A program made the translations under genes and the position numbers. Shown here piece by piece: positions 6,693 through 16,200 of a stretch of 64,000 nucleotides of DNA (the first letter of the stretch is position 1; each line of letters opens with the position of its first letter). Source of the stretch: JAKPUX01 sp035353815 (lineage in GTDB: Bacteria > Zhuqueibacterota > Zhuqueibacteria > Residuimicrobiales > Residuimicrobiaceae); contig DAOQAG010000012.1 in assembly GCA_035353815.1 (NCBI GenBank), positions 1 to 64,000 of the forward strand, read 5' to 3'. The notes below the pieces were generated by a model that saw only the letters and a list, made by a program, of their open reading frames with translations, was not told where the DNA came from and did not search any database.

Positions 6693-8109
6693 CGACTTGT
6701 CGTGCACCGCGTCCGGCGGGGGTCGATACGGAGGAGCGGTTGTCCCTCCGGGCGGGCAGGACAAGCCCAAGTTTCTTGATCTTGCGGAAAAGGGTGGTCT
6801 TGTGAATTCCGAGCCGCCTGGCTGCGGCGATCCGGTTATACCCGCTCTCTTCCAGGGCCGCCTGAATGGTGCGAGCCTCCAACAGCTCCCGCGCCGTCCT
6901 CATTTCCAGTCCGGTCTCAGAGTGAAAGCCAGGGCGGGTGAACTGATCGGGCAGGTGGTTGATGCCGATCTCTCCTTCGCGGCAGAGCACAAAAGCGCGC
7001 TCAATGACATTCTCAAGCTCGCGCACATTGCCCGGCCAGTCGTGGGCCATGAGCAGGGAGAGAACCTCCGGGGCAAGGCCGTTGATCTTTCTGTTCTGCA
7101 GATTGTTGAAGCGGCTGATGAACTGGGCGGCGAGCAGGGGGATATCCTCCTTGCGCCGCCTCAGGGGGGGTAGCTCGATGCGCACCACGTTGATGCGGTA
7201 ATAGAGATCCTCGCGAAAGCGGCCCTGACGGGTCTCCTCGGTCAGATCACTGTTGGTGGCGGCGATGATGCGGACATCGGCCGTCTCGGAGCGAGTGGCG
7301 CCGAGCGGTTCATAGACGCGTTCCTGCAGCACCCTCAGCAGGCGGACCTGCAGGGCCGGGCTAATCTGGCCGATCTCATCGAGAAAGAGGGTGCCCCCTT
7401 TGGCGAGGGCGAAACGCCCCGGCTTGTTCCGCGTCGCGCCGGTAAAGGCCCCCGCCTTGTAGCCGAAGAGTTCCGATTCCAGCAGGGTGTCGGGCAGGGC
7501 GCCGCAGTTGACCGCAACGAAGGGACCCTTGCTGCGCGGGCTGAGTGCGTGAATGGTCCGTGCCAGCAACTCCTTGCCTGTGCCGGTCTCCCCGAGAATG
7601 AGGACGGTGCTGGGACTGGCGGCGATGGCGGGCAGCACCTCGAAAAGGCGCTGCATCAAGGGGCTGTGACTGATCAACTCGCCGGCGCGAAAGTGGCCAT
7701 CCAGTTGTTGGCGCAGCGCCTCCAGCTCACTAAGATCCCGGAAGGTCTCCGCCCCGCCGATAATTTTCCCCTCTGCATCGCGGAGCACCGCTGTTGAAAC
7801 GCTGATCGGAATCCTCTCCCCGCGCGCGTTGATAATATAGCCACTCTTGCCAATGATCGGCTTGCCGCTGCGCAGGGTCCGCCGCAGGGCGCACTCGCTT
7901 TCGCACATGCTGCAGCGGAAAACCTCCGAGCAGAGCTGGCCGATGGCCGCCCGGCGGGGGGTGCCGGTGATCGCCTCCGCCGCCCGGTTGAAGGAGGTGA
8001 TGCGCCATTCCTTGTCGACGGTGAAGACCCCGTCGGAGATGCTCTCAAGGATGGCTTCCGTTGAGGCGGTGGGCAACAACATGATGTCAGTGGCCTGCTT
8101 TTTGGCCAT
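6682..8109 (-). CDS. PAS-domain sigma-54-dependent transcriptional activator
   Basis: A 475-residue bacterial enhancer-binding protein. Residues about 15-125 are a PAS domain interrupted by four cysteines (C60, C66, C69, C73), a pattern that could bind Fe-S or zinc and sense redox or metal status. Residues about 145-385 are the AAA+ domain with Walker A GETGTGKE, the sigma-54-contacting GAFTGA loop, Walker B TLFLDEIGQ and the arginine finger in FREDLYYRINV. Near the C-terminus a Fis-type helix-turn-helix (NRIAAARRLGIHKTTLFRKI) is followed by a short basic tail. ATG at 8109 has GGGAG immediately upstream. It lies upstream of, and codirectional with, the NifX cluster, which it probably activates. 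Confidence 0.92.
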   Translation of the reverse strand: MAKKQATDIMLLPTASTEAILESISDGVFTVDKEWRITSFNRAAEAITGTPRRAAIGQLCSEVFRCSMCESECALRRTLRSGKPIIGKSGYIINARGERIPISVSTAVLRDAEGKIIGGAETFRDLSELEALRQQLDGHFRAGELISHSPLMQRLFEVLPAIAASPSTVLILGETGTGKELLARTIHALSPRSKGPFVAVNCGALPDTLLESELFGYKAGAFTGATRNKPGRFALAKGGTLFLDEIGQISPALQVRLLRVLQERVYEPLGATRSETADVRIIAATNSDLTEETRQGRFREDLYYRINVVRIELPPLRRRKEDIPLLAAQFISRFNNLQNRKINGLAPEVLSLLMAHDWPGNVRELENVIERAFVLCREGEIGINHLPDQFTRPGFHSETGLEMRTARELLEARTIQAALEESGYNRIAAARRLGIHKTTLFRKIKKLGLVLPARRDNRSSVSTPAGRGARQVGLQ

Positions 8110-8192
8110 CTCCCGCTTCTTTATTTTATTGATTTTTATTATGCCCTTGTATATTATAGAAAAATCAGCCCAAAGTCAAGCGGCAACTTGGC

Positions 8193-8448
8193 AGGGCACC
8201 CCCCGAAATCTTGTTCCCACCTGACATCTCGCTCTATATACGCCCTGAAATCTTGTTCCTACCTGTCACCTTGCGCTGTATACCCCCTGAAATCTTGTTC
8301 CCACCTGACATCTCGCACTGTATACCCCCTGAAATCTTGTTCCCACCTGTCACCTCGCGTTGTAAATTTTACAAGCTTTTATCACCGGTCGCCCACTATT
8401 TTTAATAATATTAAAGCCGGGTGGGACCCAGATTTTGGGGGGTGTCGA
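8193..8448. mobile_element. Short repeat-rich insertion with terminal inverted repeats
   Basis: The segment is flanked by identical 11-bp direct repeats GGCAACTTGGC (8182-8192 and 8449-8459), as expected of a target duplication. Its ends are imperfect inverted repeats: 27 bases at the left (8196-8222, containing CACCCCCCGAAATCTTG) match the complement of 8421-8447 at 23 of 27 positions. Inside lie four 42-bp tandem units. No transposase gene is present, so it is either a miniature element mobilised in trans or a deletion remnant. Repeated transposase-binding sites at element ends are known in the IS21 and Tn7 groups, but assignment to either is a guess. The rest of 8110-8568 shows no gene. 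Confidence 0.55.
8205..8366. repeat. Four 42-bp tandem repeats, alternating subtypes
   Basis: Units start at 8205, 8247, 8289 and 8331, each opening with GAAATCTTGTTCC[CT]ACCTG. The second half alternates between a GACATCTCGC type (units 1 and 3) and a GTCACCT[TC]GCG type (units 2 and 4), so the array has an 84-bp higher-order period. Because 42 is divisible by three, a reading frame stays open through it, but this looks accidental. Confidence 0.85.
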
Positions 8449-8568
8449 GGCAACTTGGCCGGCGCATCCCGCCCACCAACGGCAGTTTTCACTTGTGTTT
8501 TTAAGACGATATCTCTAAACTGTGGATGTGAAAGTTCGTCCAGAAAGAATCATAAAAAGGAGAGTGGC

Positions 8569-9045
8569 ATGCCTAGCCTGATGCCGGGCAGACACGGAAC
8601 GAAAGAGGCCTTTGGCATCTCGATCATCAGGGAGGAATTGGGGTTGACCGTTCCGCCCAAGGCATTGGCCCACTATGGGCTCGAAACCGATGGCGAGGTG
8701 GTGCTGACGACCACCCACCGCGGTGAGGGTGGCTTTGCCCTCCTCATACCCGACCTCGCTCGCGCAACCGTCTTCGCCGCTTATCTGGCCAGGCTGACTC
8801 AGCCGGAAAAAATCTACTGGTTTTCGGAAAAGGCATACACTGCGATGGTGCTGAGGGAGGGCAGGCTCTTTCTGACACCTGAAATCCTGCAGGCCTTTCA
8901 TCTTGGTGTGGGGACCAGGCTGATGGTGGTCAAGAGCACCACGGTGGCGATGAGTTTCACCCCGGTGGAGATTTGGCAGGCCAAGTTCCTGCAGCGGGGG
9001 CTGGACGAGGCAGTGCGCAACATGGAACTTCTTGAAGAGTTCTGA
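8569..9045 (+). CDS. AbrB/SpoVT-like small protein with two related halves
   Basis: A 158-residue protein, not confidently assigned. Two stretches resemble each other and the swapped-hairpin AbrB fold: residues about 18-57 (LGLTVPPKALAHYGLETDGE followed by a VVLTT strand) and about 103-136 (GRLFLTPEILQAFHLGVGTR followed by an LMVVKST strand). Each half has the pattern of a proline turn, short helix, Gly-rich turn and beta strand. It could be a DNA-binding regulator or a small adaptor. ATG at 8569 has AAGGAGAG seven bases upstream. The frame is open upstream through the 42-bp repeats, but no ribosome-binding site supports a longer start. It is divergent from the sigma-54 activator and convergent with the FG-GAP gene. 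Confidence 0.65.
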   Translation: MPSLMPGRHGTKEAFGISIIREELGLTVPPKALAHYGLETDGEVVLTTTHRGEGGFALLIPDLARATVFAAYLARLTQPEKIYWFSEKAYTAMVLREGRLFLTPEILQAFHLGVGTRLMVVKSTTVAMSFTPVEIWQAKFLQRGLDEAVRNMELLEEF

Positions 9046-9159
9046 CCGGTCCGTTAAGTTTTTTGCAAAAGAATCCCTCTGGCCCCGGAAACCACACGGC
9101 CAACCCGCAGAGTGGAGCTGCGTCGCCTTTTCCAGCAGGCTCGGTACAGCACTCCGCTC

Positions 9160-10989
9160 TCACTTTAAATAACTGATGCGCAGCCAGGCGATCTCCTTGC
9201 CGGCGGTGATGACGCATAAATAAACCCCTGAGGCCGCCGCTTCCCCGCTCGTCATGCTGCCGTCCCAATGCAGGCTGTGGCTCCCCGCCGGCTGTACCCC
9301 GTGCCAAAGCTCGCGTACCTGTTCTCCGCGCACATTGTATATCGTCGCGATCACTTCCCCCGCCACCGGCAGATCGTAGCGAATGAACGTGCCGGCGTTA
9401 AAAGGGTTGGGATAGTTGCCGTGCAGGGTCAACCGTCCGGGAAGATTTTGCACCACCTGCACGGCCGGGAAGTATTGAGACTGTCCGTCGCGATCGACCT
9501 GTTTGAGCCGGTAATAGAGCAGCTCCCAGGCGGAAATCTCGTCAAACCAGCTGTAATCGTTTTGCACGACCGTAGTGCCGCTGCCGGGTACAAATCCCAA
9601 GGCTTCGAACGTGCGCCCGTTGAAGGAGCGCTGCACCTCAAAGCCGAGATTGTTGCTTTCGCTGACGGTGCGCCAGGTGAGCAGTACGCCTGCCGACTGA
9701 ACCGCGGTGGTGAAAGAGAGCAATTCCACGTCCAGTATTTTGCTGTTGCCCTCAAAGAGGCGGAGGTAGCTATCGGTGGAGGCTGCGGCCACATCGGTGA
9801 TGCCGTTGAGATTGACGTCGCCGATGGCGGCGAGACTGCTGATGCCGCCTGTGGCCGTGTAGCTCCAGAGCTTTTGCCCCTTGGTGGTGCCCCCGCTGCT
9901 GATGCAGAACACTTCATCGGCATCGGAACCAAAGACCGCCTCGGGATAGCCATCGCTGTTGATATCGCCGATCGCTGCTGCCGATAAAACCGTCGAACCG
10001 AATTTCACCCGCCAGATCTGCTGGCCGGTGGCGCCGGAGAGGGCGTAGCCATAGTCATCGGACGATCCGGCCAGCACATCCATTTTGCCGTCGCCGTTGA
10101 TATCTCCGATCGCCGTGACGCATACGGCATCGGCACCGGTGGTGAAGCTCCAGATGGGCTTGCCCGTCGCTCCGGAGAGGCATTCAACCCGGTCCATGTT
10201 GCTGCCGAGCAGGAGGTCGGCCTTGCCGTCCCCGTTCACATCCGCAACGGGTGCGATCGACCAGACCCGCGCCCCGGCATCGTAGGGTGCGGCCCATACT
10301 GCTTTGGCGGCGGTGCCGCCCTGCTGACCCTGGGTGACGCCCGCACCAGAGAAGCAGTAGATAAAATTGTCGCACGAGCCGGCGCATTCCTTCTTACCGT
10401 CGCCATTGAGGTCGGGCATGGCGATGACGTTCCAGAAATCGGCGTCGCTGCCGTACTGCCAGAGGATCTTGCCCTGCTGTGCGGCCGCTCCGGAAATGCA
10501 GATCAGGTTGTTCATAGCGGTGCCCACCACTACATCGCCGATCTGGTCGCCATTGACATCCCCCAGTGCGGCGACCGAATGGATCGTTGCCGAATCGGCG
10601 CGCGTCCAGAGCTCCAGGCCGCCGTCGGCAGGCCTTCCTGAAATGCAATAGACCAGATTATCCCGCGATCCCGCCACCGCATCGGGGTAGCCATCTGCGT
10701 TGACATCCCCAATCCCCTCCACATCGGTGATGGCTCCCTGGGCCCGGCAGGACCAGATCTCCCGCGCATCATCCGGACCGCCGCCGGAGAGGCAGTAAAC
10801 CAGGCTGTCGGCCGAACCGGCCAGCAGATCGGGCCTGCCGTCGCCGTTGACATCGGGAAAGGAGGCGACCACGGTCACCGGACCACCCGTCGAATAGTCC
10901 CAGAGCAGTTGGGCCGGGATGGACTGGGCTCTTGCAATGCCGGCGACCAGCGCTGCCAGCAAAAAGAAGCTACTCATTTTCGCTTGCAT
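9160..10989 (-). CDS. Secreted FG-GAP/VCBS-repeat protein with FlgD-like sorting tail
   Basis: A 609-residue exported protein. MQAKMSSFFLLAALVAGIARA is a Sec signal peptide. About eight repeats of roughly 48 residues follow, each with a DVNGDGxPDLLAGS-like calcium-binding loop and a LVYCLSG strand, typical of FG-GAP/VCBS beta propellers. A fibronectin-like region with SFNGRTFEALGFVPGSGTT lies around residues 420-510, and the C-terminal 85 residues are a FlgD-like/T9SS-type domain opening with GNYPNPFNAGTFIRYDLP. ATG at 10989 is chosen for its AGGAGG upstream. It lies 11 bp behind the barrel gene in the glycosyltransferase operon, so it may be a surface partner or lectin for the exported polymer. 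Confidence 0.85.
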   Translation of the reverse strand: MQAKMSSFFLLAALVAGIARAQSIPAQLLWDYSTGGPVTVVASFPDVNGDGRPDLLAGSADSLVYCLSGGGPDDAREIWSCRAQGAITDVEGIGDVNADGYPDAVAGSRDNLVYCISGRPADGGLELWTRADSATIHSVAALGDVNGDQIGDVVVGTAMNNLICISGAAAQQGKILWQYGSDADFWNVIAMPDLNGDGKKECAGSCDNFIYCFSGAGVTQGQQGGTAAKAVWAAPYDAGARVWSIAPVADVNGDGKADLLLGSNMDRVECLSGATGKPIWSFTTGADAVCVTAIGDINGDGKMDVLAGSSDDYGYALSGATGQQIWRVKFGSTVLSAAAIGDINSDGYPEAVFGSDADEVFCISSGGTTKGQKLWSYTATGGISSLAAIGDVNLNGITDVAAASTDSYLRLFEGNSKILDVELLSFTTAVQSAGVLLTWRTVSESNNLGFEVQRSFNGRTFEALGFVPGSGTTVVQNDYSWFDEISAWELLYYRLKQVDRDGQSQYFPAVQVVQNLPGRLTLHGNYPNPFNAGTFIRYDLPVAGEVIATIYNVRGEQVRELWHGVQPAGSHSLHWDGSMTSGEAAASGVYLCVITAGKEIAWLRISYLK

Positions 10990-11000
10990 GGATCTCCTCC

Positions 11001-11885
11001 TTAATCTCCCCAACCATACCAGAAAAAGAGGCCGATGCGCAGATCCTGGTAATTCCCTTCATAGGGATTTTCGTAGCGGCCGGTGCGCGGATAGTATTGC
11101 CCCCACAGATATTCCACGCGGATATTGAGGTCGATGTCGTTCCAGGGGGTGAAGCGGATGCCCGGCGCGGCAGCGGCATGGTTGTTCCAAAAGTCGGCAT
11201 TTTGATCATAATAGGCGTAGACGACGCCGTAAAGGTCAAGCCGCGTTTTATGCAATCGCAGCAGCTGCAGCCCCAGCTTGCTTTCGACATAGCCGATGAG
11301 GTTCTGATCGTCCTTGTCAAAATAGTTGATGTCGGCATAGGTTTCGCTCCAGGGGGTGATGGGGAGCGCGCCCCTGGGCGCCCAGCCGCCGGGATCCCAC
11401 CCGTGCCAGAAGATCAGCCCCCCGCGCCAGTCTTCATAGGAGGGGGCGTAGGGCATGGCCTCCTGGTCGTAGACAATGTACTCTCCACGGACATACTCGC
11501 CGTAGAGCGCAAGGTAGACCTTTTCAAAAAAGCGCAGACGGGTGCCGAGCATCACTTCGCCGCGGTTGTTCCAGAAATCCTTGTTGGCATCGCTGCCGTA
11601 GCGGATCTTGATGTAGGTGTCCCACACCCCGATGCCGGAAAGGGGGCAGCGCAGCCCCTCGTAGAGCTGGGCCATGGTGGCCGTGTTACGCCCCTCGCGG
11701 CGCTGATAGATGGTTTCGTCGTAGGCCTCGGCGAAGAAACGCAGCCCGGCCTCCTGTGCGGTCGATTCCGTGAACGTACCGGAAAACAGAAGCGCCCACA
11801 GCAAGGCGAGGCCGTAAGCCGAGCGCCCGGCTGCGCGGGCAGGATCAGGATGAAACCGTTTAACCTCCCTGGTGCAGAGTCTCAT
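11001..11885 (-). CDS. Putative outer-membrane beta-barrel protein of polysaccharide cluster
   Basis: A 294-residue protein with an N-terminal hydrophobic signal segment (SAYGLALLWALLFSGTF, around residues 22-40) and then about 250 residues of alternating aromatic strands such as VYLALYGEYVRGEYIVY and LDLYGVVYAYYDQNADFWNN, ending in a FFWYGWGD aromatic C-terminus. This is the pattern of an outer-membrane barrel. No TPR region is present, unlike PgaA or BcsC. The start at 11885 makes an ATGA overlap with the stop of the glycosyltransferase gene, so the two are translationally coupled. It may be the outer-membrane export channel for the polymer; this is an inference from position. Confidence 0.7.
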   Translation of the reverse strand: MRLCTREVKRFHPDPARAAGRSAYGLALLWALLFSGTFTESTAQEAGLRFFAEAYDETIYQRREGRNTATMAQLYEGLRCPLSGIGVWDTYIKIRYGSDANKDFWNNRGEVMLGTRLRFFEKVYLALYGEYVRGEYIVYDQEAMPYAPSYEDWRGGLIFWHGWDPGGWAPRGALPITPWSETYADINYFDKDDQNLIGYVESKLGLQLLRLHKTRLDLYGVVYAYYDQNADFWNNHAAAAPGIRFTPWNDIDLNIRVEYLWGQYYPRTGRYENPYEGNYQDLRIGLFFWYGWGD

Positions 11886-13174
11886 CCGGCTGCCGCTCCT
11901 TCCTCCGCCGTCTCCTCGACCTTGAAGCGTTCGGTCTTGTCCCACACCCCGACGCGGTGATGTCGGGCATCGAGGACGAGGGCTTTGAAGACGATGTAAA
12001 GCCAGAGCTGGCAGTAAGTGAAGTACATCGCGACCGTGAGCAGGATGTTGGTGAGCGAATCCTCCCCCTCATAACTGAGAACGACAAAGATTTCCAGGGT
12101 GAAGAGGGCAAAGGCCGAAATCCAGACCGCAAAGTAGGGCCCCGGCACATTGAGGGCGACCAGTCCGGTGCTGCTGGCGATGAAAAGAAGCAGCGAGATG
12201 ACAGTCGCCGCCAGAAAGAGATAGTAGAGCGCGAAGAGGTAGATGAACTCGGTGACCAGGAACCGGCTGCGGGTTTTAAGCATCGGGCCGGTGAATTTTC
12301 GGATGACATAGTTGTTGCCGCGCACCCAGCGGGTGCGCTGGCGGCTCCAGACCCGCAGGATCTCGGGCTCCTGTTCCCACGTGACGCTGATCGGCATGAA
12401 TTTGATCTGCCAGCCTGCCTGGTAGATGCGCATGCTCAGCTCGGAATCCTCGGTGATGGCGCGGTTGTCCCAGCCGCTGACTGCCGCAATCACCGATTTT
12501 CTGATGATATAGTTGGTGCCGGGCAGGATGGCCACGCGCGAAAGATGGAAGCGGCCCGCCTGGAGGATCCACTGGAAGGCGATCGTTTCGATGTTGACGA
12601 AGCGGGTCAGCCAGGTGCGGTGGCGGTTGACGCAGCGGAATTTGCCGATCACTGCTGCCAGCCTGGCATCCGCCTGGAGGTGGAGGGCGAGGTGGCGCAG
12701 GGCGGAGGGTTCGGGCATGTTGTCGGCATCATAGATGGCGATGAGCTCGTGGCTACAGTGCTGGAGCCCTTCGTTGAGGGCATAGGCCTTGCCGTGCCCG
12801 GTCTCTCCGGCCGGCAGACGGACCAGTTTGATGCGGGGATCGGTCTGGGCGCGCGCCAGGATAATCTCCGCCGTGCGGTCGGTGGAGCCGTCGTCGATGA
12901 TCACCAGCTCGAGTTTATCCGCCGGATAATCGAGATCGAGGATGGTGCGCATGGTCTTGGCGATGACCACCTCCTCGTTGCGCGCCGGGATCATGATCGA
13001 GACCGGCGCCGGGTCACCGCCCTTTGCGAGCAGCTCCGTATGTTCCTGCTGGATATGGTGGCGGTAGCGATAGCCCGCCAGGGTGAGCACCAGCTGATAG
13101 ACGATCATCCCCCAGATAATGACGACACTGCCGAGGAAGAGCAGATCGAGCGCAGGGTGCATGAGGGGCAGCAC
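11882..13174 (-). CDS. Processive family 2 glycosyltransferase (PgaC/IcaA-like)
   Basis: A 430-residue inner-membrane GT2 enzyme. One N-terminal membrane segment (about residues 10-32) precedes the GT-A domain with VIIDDGSTDRT (about 92-102), the metal-binding DADNMPEPS (about 150), TEDSELSM (about 240) and the processive-synthase motif QRTRWVRG (about 278). At least three membrane segments follow. The combination of D, D, D and (Q/R)xxRW is that of enzymes such as PgaC, IcaA, hyaluronan synthase and BcsA, so it should polymerise and extrude a glycan from a nucleotide sugar. There is no PilZ domain, so regulation by c-di-GMP is not evident. It is the core enzyme of the cluster. Confidence 0.92.
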   Translation of the reverse strand: MLPLMHPALDLLFLGSVVIIWGMIVYQLVLTLAGYRYRHHIQQEHTELLAKGGDPAPVSIMIPARNEEVVIAKTMRTILDLDYPADKLELVIIDDGSTDRTAEIILARAQTDPRIKLVRLPAGETGHGKAYALNEGLQHCSHELIAIYDADNMPEPSALRHLALHLQADARLAAVIGKFRCVNRHRTWLTRFVNIETIAFQWILQAGRFHLSRVAILPGTNYIIRKSVIAAVSGWDNRAITEDSELSMRIYQAGWQIKFMPISVTWEQEPEILRVWSRQRTRWVRGNNYVIRKFTGPMLKTRSRFLVTEFIYLFALYYLFLAATVISLLLFIASSTGLVALNVPGPYFAVWISAFALFTLEIFVVLSYEGEDSLTNILLTVAMYFTYCQLWLYIVFKALVLDARHHRVGVWDKTERFKVEETAEEGAAAG

Positions 13175-13276
13175 AGATTACCTCCAATTCAGGGCGAAGA
13201 GATGCGGCGCGACGATAGCGCGATCGGGAACCGAGGATACGGACAAGGACAGCCCCGTCCGATGGTCTGAAACCTT

Positions 13277-16200
13277 TCAGGCCGCGGTTTTGCGGTGACG
13301 CCTGGCGTTTTTAATATAGAGAAAACCGAGAACGATCCCGAAGAGGAGGCCGCCGCCGGCGATGAGGCCGGAAAGGGCCAGCGAAATCTGTTTCACCACC
13401 TGCGTGGTCCGGCTGGTGGTATAGATTTCCGCCCGGTGCTCCCCGGCGGGCAGAGCGAAAGCGTAGCCCAGTTCCCCGCGCATCATGGCCGGCGCTGTTT
13501 TGATGCCATCGACCTCGATGGCATGCGGTTTTTCGCTCAGCACCAACCAGTTGGCCGTCTCCGAACGGTACCGCAGGCGGATGCCGCGGACGATCCGCTG
13601 CAGTTCGAGCAGTTCGCCGGAAAGGGCGATCAGGCGGCCTTCCGCCCAGAAGCCCTTGAAGAAGGAACTGGTGCGGTCGATGGGCTCAATGGTATGACGG
13701 CCGGCAGGGAGAATCAGGTGACCGCGGTGGTAGGCCGGCCATACCGAACCATCCACCAGCACATCGGGGTGCTGTTTGGGATCGAGCAGCAGGCTGACGG
13801 AAGTGGCAGCGTCTATACACCACTGCGCAACGGCGAGAGACTCCCGCGTCGCTGCGGCCAAAGCCAGCGGCAGGTAACCGCTGTCCACTTCGTAGAGACT
13901 GGCCTCCGAGTTGAGCGGGAGACGGGCGCCGCGCTCCTGCCCCTGCTGCAAGGTTTGGTAGAGCTCGAGTCCGGTGATCTGCGGGGTTACCAGGCCGGGC
14001 CGCTGCGGCCGGTCGACGAGATTGAGGGTGGCCAGCGGAATCCGGCCGCGGCTGCTGGCCGCCCCGCGATCGATCATCGCCGTGTATTCTTCCGGTCCGG
14101 CGGGATTGGCCAGGGGGGGCTCCTCGAGCTGCAGAGTGAAGGGGAGCTCGTCGGCGAGGGCGGCGATGGCAGCGGTGTTGACGCCCACGGCCGCCGCAGC
14201 CGCCGGGGCCATGGCGGCGTCCAGGGTGGTCACGATGATCTCCCAGGAGGCCTTTTTCTCCGCCTCCACCTGCAGGAAGAGGGTGACAAAGCGGCGGATT
14301 TGTTCATTTACCATCTCCTCGCGCAGGTGATATACGGCCTGCAGGGCCCGGGCGTCGCGCTGCCAGTACCGGCGAGAAGAGGGATCGAAAAGGAGCCCGG
14401 GGTCGTAGCCGTGGCGCCGCGAGAAATCCTCGCGAAAGCCCCGGTTCATCGGCGTGAACCAGCGCGGTTCCGCCGGGCCAGCCGCCGATACATAATAGAG
14501 TTCAGCCAGGTTGACGCCGTCCCAATCGTGCGCCAGCAGCATATTCCGTAATTCCGCCATTACCGCCTCGCGGCAGGCCGGCAGATTGAGCGCCATCGGA
14601 CGCCGCCAATGTGCCCCCGAGGTGTCGGCGTCTGCGCCGAGGGCGTTCTTCTCCCGCCACTCCGGATGATCAAGCCAGAACCGGTCCGAGATATGGGGCA
14701 GCTCGAGCCAGAGATAGACGCGCATGGCATTCTGGTGCGCCAACTCGATCAGGCGGCCATAGTCGTAGGTATAGTCGCGGTAGCTGTGCCAGCCGGCGGC
14801 ATAAATGGTTCGCACCCCGTTCTTGCGCCACATCTTGATCAGATCCTCGATGCTGATCTCCTCGCGCGAGCCAGGATCGAAAAAGATCTCGACAGCCTCG
14901 CGGCGGACCAGGGGTTTGAGGCCGAACTGGTAGCGCAGCATTTCCGGCAGGAAGGGATAACGGCCGTAACCGCCCCGGGTCTCGGGATCGAAGAGGGTCC
15001 CCCAATAGAGGTAGCGGCCTTGACCGTATTCGCCGCCGATCACGGCCGGCTGGCCTAAAGCGGGATCGGAGGCGTAGGTGATGTAATCGAACTCGGTCTC
15101 AAAGTCATTCAGGGTGTCCGGCACGGCCCAGGTGATCGGCACGGTGGGATAGTATTCATCTGTCACCGCTTTCATCAGCCGGCTCCGCTCGAGCGGCAGA
15201 ATGCCCAGAGCAGCGCTGAGCTGCGAGGGACGCTCGAGGATGATGTTGGCGCCGTTCTGGACGCTGCGCACCAGCAGGAGGATCTGCTGTTGACTGAGGG
15301 CTGATGCCGCGGCGGCCGGGACGACGATGAGGTTGCTCCCTTCGGGCACGGCGAAAAACTGCCCCACATCCAGCCTCAGGCCGTCGATACCCACACTGCC
15401 CAGTGCCTGTGCCCAGTTATCCTGGTCGCGCAGCAGCCGCGCCGGGGCGTCGGCATGGTGCAGCAGCACCGTGCGCGCGGGAAGTTCATCGGGCACGGCC
15501 AGGGGTTTGCCGGCGCCGATATACCCCTCCAGCTTCGGCACACGCCGGGCAATATTGGCGGCCAGATGGGCCAGGAGGCCTTTGGGCCTCCCCGGCGCCG
15601 CTGCAGCCACATAGATCCATCCCTCCGGCACAACCACGCTTTTGCGCAGGGTGTCGCTGCGCGGGGCATCGGAATAGCGTTCATCGCGGATGGAGCCTTG
15701 CTCATCGATGTAAAATTCGCGCAAATAAGCGGAGGTGAGGGGCAGCTCGATCCGGCCGCTGCCGGTCACGACCCGGAAGCCGGGTCCCCTGACTTGCTGG
15801 CTGGTATAGCGGGGATCAGTGAAACGATAGCCCATCTTTTTCAGGCCGGGAACGATCTCCTTGAGCACCGCGATGTCGCAAAAGGGGTGGAAAAAGAAGC
15901 TGGCGACGCCGTCGCGCAGGGCGAGATTGTTGCGCGCCGCCTCGAGCAGCGGTCCGGAGCGCTGATCGCTGAGCGGGATATAGCCGAGGTTTTCCGGGAT
16001 AATTTTTCCGCCCGCAGTATGCTCGTAAATCAGCCAGGGGAGGAGCTGATCGGAGCCGTGCAGATCGATGGTCTGGCGGCGTTCGTAGGCGGAGCTGAAA
16101 TAGGTGTTGATGACCGAGTAGGCGAGCTGTGAGGCACCATAATGGGGCGTCTCCCAAGTGGCCGGCCAAAGTTCGTTGCGGGCCATTTCCTGCAGGCCGG

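Noticed and set aside
6617..6805. Small plus-strand frame in the gap after the sigma-54 activator
   Set aside because: It overlaps the activator gene, shows no conserved feature and has no good ribosome-binding site.
8188..8568. Open frame running through the 42-bp repeats into the AbrB-like gene
   Set aside because: The frame stays open only because 42 is a multiple of three. No ribosome-binding site lies before any upstream start, while AAGGAGAG sits before the ATG at 8569.
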